The notes beneath the pieces are model-generated. The model ran no database searches and was not told the DNA's origin. It saw nothing but the letters and a program-made list of their open reading frames with translations. 64,000 bases of DNA from Emydura subglobosa (taxonomy: Eukaryota > Chordata > Testudines > Chelidae), in assembly GCA_007922225.1 (NCBI GenBank), contig ML679959.1:21027230-21091229 (forward strand), written 5' to 3'. Made by a program: the position numbers and the translations under genes. The stretch's first letter is position 1, and each line of letters starts with the position of its first letter. Below are positions 58,806-64,000 of the stretch, piece after piece.

Positions 58806-61800
58806 ACAAATTTTAGGACGGGGGGTTAAGAGATACAACATGCAAGCTAAACACACAAACGGACGATTGGCACAAGTCGGGTTAGTTCCATGATCTTCTG
58901 TTCCTTACGTGTAAACTAATGTATGCTCTAGGTGGTGCCAGCTGGTTCTTGAGGGTCTAGAATTCTAAGGATTTTCTCAGTGTTGCTGTCTGGATTGGTG
59001 AGTAGGGGAGGGCCCCTGTAGAGCTCCTCGTTCAATCAAACGGCAATTTCACCTTCTGCCATCTCCAGGGCAGTGGTTCGAGTGTGCTGAAACAAGGGGG
59101 GAGATCTCTTTGCTCTTGCCAATGTGGCTGGCTGTAAAGAGTGCTGGTTACCCAAACCAGGGGGCGTGCACCTCTCCTTTTAACACGGGAGCCCTCTTTC
59201 ATCCCCTCGGCTCTCTCCTTGCTTTATCCCTTGCTCCAGGGTCCCAGGACCATAAATCTTGGAACCAGCTGGACCACTCTTCCACACTTAGGAGGATATC
59301 AGTCCCACTGGGAATCTCTAGAACAGTAGGAATTTTGTCCTATCTCTCTCTCAAGAGGATGGAATACTCTCCAAGAAGCTCATATGGCTGTAGGAAGTCA
59401 GGATAGTTTGTATCATGGTGTTCCCGTAACTGGGAAATCTGGCTCATGAAGGTTACCTTCCCACCTCTGTGCCATTAGAGTTCTTAAATGGAAGGTGATG
59501 ATAGAGAAGTTATCCTGCTAGGAAGAAGTAGTTGGATGCTCCAGAGGGGGCCAATCATGGAATGAATAACAGGGCTTCCTGGAACTTTTAAGATAAACAG
59601 TGCTGGTGTTAAGCTTTTGTATCAGATGAATTTAAAGGGAGAATACAGATATAAATATACTGCAGCACAGCAGGGTTCTTGAGATGGATTTTAGCTTGCT
59701 GAAGTCAGAACATGTCTTCAATACAGACTGTGATGCTAAACTTAATGAACTGAAAATGATCCCATATCAATCAGCTTGGTTTACTACAAAGCGAAGTCCG
59801 GGCCTAAACAAGAAAAGGTCTCAATTAAATATCAGTGGTTACCAGCCCATTTTGGGCATGCCAGAACATTCTTTTCATAGGGGTGACACCTGCCTTTCTT
59901 TCATTTGCCAGGTGCATTACTCTGGAAAATGGTGAAGAACCTGCATAAACTCCAGACATCTTTGCTCCTTTCCCAGTTAACTTCTTGTGTATATTACTGA
60001 TGACACAGTTATTGTGTAACTGAAAGGCAATGCAATCTAGGTGACAATATGAACACCTTGACCAGGGAACATTTACTGTAAGTCTTTCACTACTCCAGTT
60101 CACAGAAACCCATTTTATTCCTTATCGCCGACCTACGACAGAGCAGAACTCTCTTCTTGGATACTTACAACAAGAGCCTCCATGTTAACAACTCTCATAA
60201 TTTTATCATGAGTCTCACGATATGTGGTATTTTTCATAAAGCCCTTGCTTCTGGATTCCAATAATTAAGTAAGAATCTCAGCTTTCATTGAAAAATAGAA
60301 GGAAGTTTCTGGCCCATGTGGTTGTTGAGAAAGTCTGGAAAATGTGAATCCTAAAGTCACAAACACCAAAAGGCAGCTTAAAAAGAACTAAAATGTATTA
60401 TTTATTCTTACGGCAACCTCATAATTTTAGGAGGCCTGACTCATTATTTCTGAATGTCTGGCATTGGCAATACTTTGGTTTCCATTGATGGATCCTTACT
60501 TAAGTCTTTTTTGGCTGTTTTAAGGCTTCAGCACAGAGCTTTTAAACACAAATGCCACAAAGTTTATGAAAGATGCATTGTTAAAAAGCTCAGTGTATGC
60601 TATCTCAAATACCAATACTAACTATAGGAATCATCCTATACTTAGGGCAGAACAGGAGATACCATGGTACCGTAGACATGGCAGAGTGGCAAATGTCAAC
60701 ATTTTTAATGGCATCCATTGTATTAGGGTAGATGAACCCTTTTTGAAATCCACTCCAGCTGTAAAGATCTTGGTTTTTAAGTTAATGTGAATATTTATTG
60801 GCAATTGCTAGTCTGCAAGAGTCCTTATGGAGCCACACCAAACTTCAGTTTGGTATGCATCTATCTGTAGAGTCATTCTGGTGCTACTTTTTCAAACTTT
60901 CTCTGAGTAGCACTGCAAAAACTGAGAAACCTCAGTGGAGTGAATATGCCATATCTTCCCGTTATGCACAGTAAAATGGATGTTTTGTTAGCCAAGCCAT
61001 ATTTTCCCTATAGCAATGACTCCATACACTTGATAGTAGTGCTTGGAAATACTGCTTCCAACAAGTTCAACTGCATTTGGAAGTGTTCTTTTATGAAGGT
61101 GATTGTTGCAGGAGTGATCAGAAAATGCAACAGGCTATGGGAACCAAACGAGAAATTTATCCAGAGCTTCCAAAGGTGGGTTGCACTGATCTTTAAAAAA
61201 ATATGCTGTTTTTAAAAAGAGTTAGGTGGGTTGTCTCTTTTCCTTAAACTTAATAAGAATGGATAACAAAGCTTATTATTTCTTAACCTCTCTACTCCCT
61301 TTTTTCATCAAACCACAAAAATCAACACCCATCATACTGCATCTTTCCTCCATGGAATGTTTCAACCAGGCCACATATTTGCTATGTACACTCTTTGCCT
61401 GCTCCAAAGCCCATTGAAGTTAATGGAAAGACTTCCACTGAGTTCAGTTCACTTTGGATCAGGCTCTGTATGTAACTTTCCATCCAAGCCATTATAGCTT
61501 ATGAGATGTAAACAAGCATTAACAATTTTATTGGCCCATAATACCAAACGCACAGTAAATATCCTAATAAAAAGTAATTACTTTATTTGTACGGCAGCGG
61601 CTTTTTAACCTTCATGTTGTAGCTGTTTTACATTTTGTGTGCATTTATGTTTGTTTTTAAAGGAAATGCACAAACTGCCTTCTCCACTTTATGGGCTAAA
61701 ATACTGTGCAATGTTATTATACAAAGCCAATTCTGAGTTATCGGAGTGTCAGGAACCAATAAATATTTGTGAACTGTACATAACCTCATCAAGGATGTTT

Positions 61801-62524
61801 TAGGAGTAGCTTTCTGTAATAAATGAGCATATTAGAAAATTACTCTTATAGGGTGAGCACCTAGCTACCTTAGGTAATTTTGAAAGTATCACATGCATAA
61901 GCTTTTTCTGCCCTGAGTCATAAAGCCCAGTTATAAGGGCTTACAGCGTAAAGGCAAATCTCTAATCTAGGCATCCTCAGGGTCCTCCTGGAGCGGTAGC
62001 TCAGCTACCCTTTGAAAGGATGCAGTGTGATCCTCATTCTGCTTTGCTGGCCAGTACACAAGTGAGTGGGGCCCTACAACCACCCCCATCCCATTCCATC
62101 CCATCCCTGCCCCCTTTTGTGTACCTGTGAAGATCCTGACCTGAATTTGGTCCTACAATAATGGCAGGTCTGAACCAAAACCCAGGGAAGTCTTGGAACG
62201 AGATCCAGATCTGAACTTTGTAGTTTCAGCCCAGCTCTAGTGTAAATCTAGATAATGAACTTGTTGTCCCACATTGGCCGTATCTTTGATCTGCTGAAGT
62301 TCTGCAGGAGTGAATGGAGTGGGGGGGAAATGGGTGGGAAAGAGAACCAACCGGTAGGAATCAGGAAGGTGAGATAGAATGGAGTCACCGTGGCCCAGGA
62401 TGTACATAAACCAGTTATCCCATAGCAAGAGCCAACCAATGACAGGAAAGGGCCTGTCATTTTATTGTAGGAGTGACTAGCAATATTAGAAGGGCATGGC
62501 AGTTGGCCAGCAAGAACTTACTGC
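58806..62524. other. Long unassigned region including a candidate conserved block
   Basis: 61480-61860 is AT-rich, apparently single copy, and dense in forkhead-like TGTAAACA/TGTTT, CAATTTTATTGG and TAATTA-like words. A TA-flanked GCTC end near 62230-62238 hints at another MITE remnant. No gene recognised. Confidence 0.35.
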
Positions 62525-62830
62525 ATATGACAGTGAAGGCAAAGAAAGGGCAGGAACAGGGGGAGGTGGGGAGAGGCAGGTTGATGTGGGAGGAGGAAGA
62601 GAAAGCAGCTGAGTGATTTTGTGGGAGTAGACAAAAACAAGGATAGCGATGGGCAGAGAAAAAAGAACGGGGAATGGCAGAAGTAAAGAGATGTGGAGGG
62701 AAAATAACTAAAAAAGAGAGAGTGTGGATAGAAAAGAAAAAAGAGAGACAAAGGTAAGGAGGAGAGAAGGAGGGTATAGAAAACAGAGATGAAAACTAAG
62801 ATGAGAATAAGGAAGGCAAGAATAACTAAG
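62525..62830. repeat. Polypurine low-complexity tract
   Basis: About 300 bp of G/A-rich sequence on the plus strand (for example GGAGAGGCAGG, AAAAAAGAGAGAG, GGAGGAGAGAAGGAGGG), with few pyrimidines. No gene. Confidence 0.8.
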
Positions 62831-63289
62831 ACAGGTCACATTTACACTGCGTAAAGTGTATGATGGGTGAGGCTGTGACAGGGGCTGGAAAGGGGAAAGT
62901 TGGTTGTGAATGTGGCCTTGAAATGAGGCTTTACCAGCACTTTCTCCACCATTTGCAACAGAGCTTAGACTCTTAGTTGTGGTGAAGTGTGTTATATTGG
63001 TATCCGAGCTGTTGCAGAAATGTGCCTTATTACCTCTGTGGGCAGAGTGGCTACCATACGTCTAATAATAATAATAAATAATAAGTAACAAATAATTACA
63101 AGCAAAAGTCATGGCTGCAAAATCCAGCTCAAAAGTCAGGAAATGTCAGAATTAAGGTTGCCTGTGCCACTTAGATTCAGCCCCTTGTGCATTGGCACAT
63201 ACTATTTTTTCCCCAGGACCCCTGCTTCATTCATTGCACAAAATGGATCTGCTCTGGGAATGAGCAGCTATTCAATATCATAATCATAA
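62831..63289. other. Unassigned spacer
   Basis: An AAT-rich run at 63063-63080; nothing else recognised. Confidence 0.4.
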
Positions 63290-64000
63290 GACCATCCTTT
63301 CTGTTCCTGGCCTTCCCTGCCTCAATTGTTACATACCTTCCATCCCTTGACCAGGAGAAGGCATTTGGCAAGGTGGATCACAGGTCCCTCATAGGCACAC
63401 TGCAGGTGTTTGCCTTCAGTTCCTGCTTTGTGGGGCTTCTCCAGGTGCTGACCACCTTTGTAAAGTGTCTGCTCAAGTTCATCTGACCCTTGACCAAACC
63501 CGTCACCTTTGGTCAAGGGATGCATCAAGCCTGCCTGCTGTCCGACCAGGTGTATGCCACGGCCATTGAGCCCTTCTTCTGTCTCCTCCATGACAGGATG
63601 ACAGGTTTGGTGCTTCAAGAGCCAAGTTTGTGAGTGATCCTGTCAGCATATGCTGACGACATACTCTTTACGGCCCAGGAACCAGGAGACCTGGCACTGG
63701 TGGAGGCTTGACAAGCCATCTGTTTGGCAGTTCCTCCACCTGGCTCGATGGGATCAAGAGTTCTGGCCTGTTGATCAGGGACAGGTGGAAGGTGGGATCC
63801 CTCCAATCCATGCTCTGTGCCATCTGGTGGGGCATGGATCGACTGCTCTATCTCAGCATGTACCATTCTGCCACTAATCCCACCCCACTGCAGAATTGGA
63901 TTGCAGAATCCCTCCCCACTTTGGGGAACTGGGGGCCTGACTGGTTGCAGAGGCAGATGGGGCTGCTCTGGTGCTTTTCCCTTCAGGGGAAGGTGTTGGT
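63290..64000 (+). pseudogene. Tx1/L1-like LINE reverse transcriptase, partial pseudogene, runs off the window
   Basis: This is the ORF2-type reverse transcriptase of a Tx1-like element. Visible motifs in one frame: SLDQEKAFGKVDH (motif A, catalytic Asp at 63349), then FVGLLQVL, FGQGMHQACLLS (motif B, the usual R-Q-G-C-P-L-S altered) and LSAYADDILF (motif C, catalytic Asp pair at 63655-63660). In-frame TGA stops occur at 63484, 63631, 63709 and 63772. A frame change near 63750 brings in S-S-G-L-L-I-R-D-R-W and then L-L-Y-L-S, N-W and S-L-Q-G-K-V-L-V, which continue past base 64000. The 5' junction is vague: similarity is clear only from about 63340. The active-site residues persist but the copy cannot be translated. 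Confidence 0.85.

Noticed and set aside
59070..59110. Possible hAT left end (CAGTGGTTCGAG)
   Set aside because: No matching right end or 8-bp duplication was found nearby.

Overview
This window looks like intergenic or intronic DNA from a vertebrate nuclear genome, most likely a turtle or a closely related sauropsid. The reasons are the mixture of decayed CR1-type LINEs, a Tx1/L1-like LINE, PIF/Harbinger transposons with separate transposase and Myb/SANT genes, and many short foldback or TIR elements of hAT, Harbinger and TA-target type. The species assignment is inference from repeat style; no host gene was available to confirm it. I found no intact protein-coding gene, rRNA, tRNA, CRISPR array, operon or prokaryotic feature. 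No open frame exceeds about 175 codons, and the frames I could recognise belong to transposable elements. The window behaves as a gene-poor region built from layers of old insertions.

Layout. 1-2400 is the right part of a Harbinger element whose left part lies outside the window. It carries a leftward two-exon Myb/SANT pseudogene, and a small TIR element (1973-2266) is nested in its end. 3300-3718 is a mariner-like MITE and 4180-4641 a TIR MITE. 4822-8933 is a nearly complete fossil Harbinger element, with a rightward DDE transposase pseudogene (about 5190-6370) and a leftward Myb/SANT pseudogene (about 8650-6790) arranged tail to tail. 9730-9900 holds a CR1-like reverse transcriptase relic. 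From 10 to 63 kb the sequence is mostly unassigned, punctuated by: hAT-type elements with recognisable 8-bp target duplications (17147-17500, 22679-23485, 26104-26551, 32014-32427, 54129-54593); foldback elements (38262-38512, 46509-46718, 51047-51324, 17988-18219); TA-flanked MITEs (10919-11067, 35050-35510, 52782-53283); CR1 3' fragments (34345-34480, 36835-36990, 40160-40500); and a LINE tail with a Cys/His-rich motif (25556-26035). The window ends inside a Tx1-like reverse transcriptase (about 63290-64000) that still shows its YADD active site.

How the parts relate. The two Harbinger elements differ in sequence but share one plan: convergent genes, and a Myb/SANT gene with one phase-1 intron of 715 or 758 bp at the same codon position. 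Both introns contain, on the opposite strand, a related stretch of open frame. This recurring antisense module is the most unusual signal in the window. The small MITEs at 1973-2266 and 43155-43374 are two diverged copies of one Harbinger-like family.
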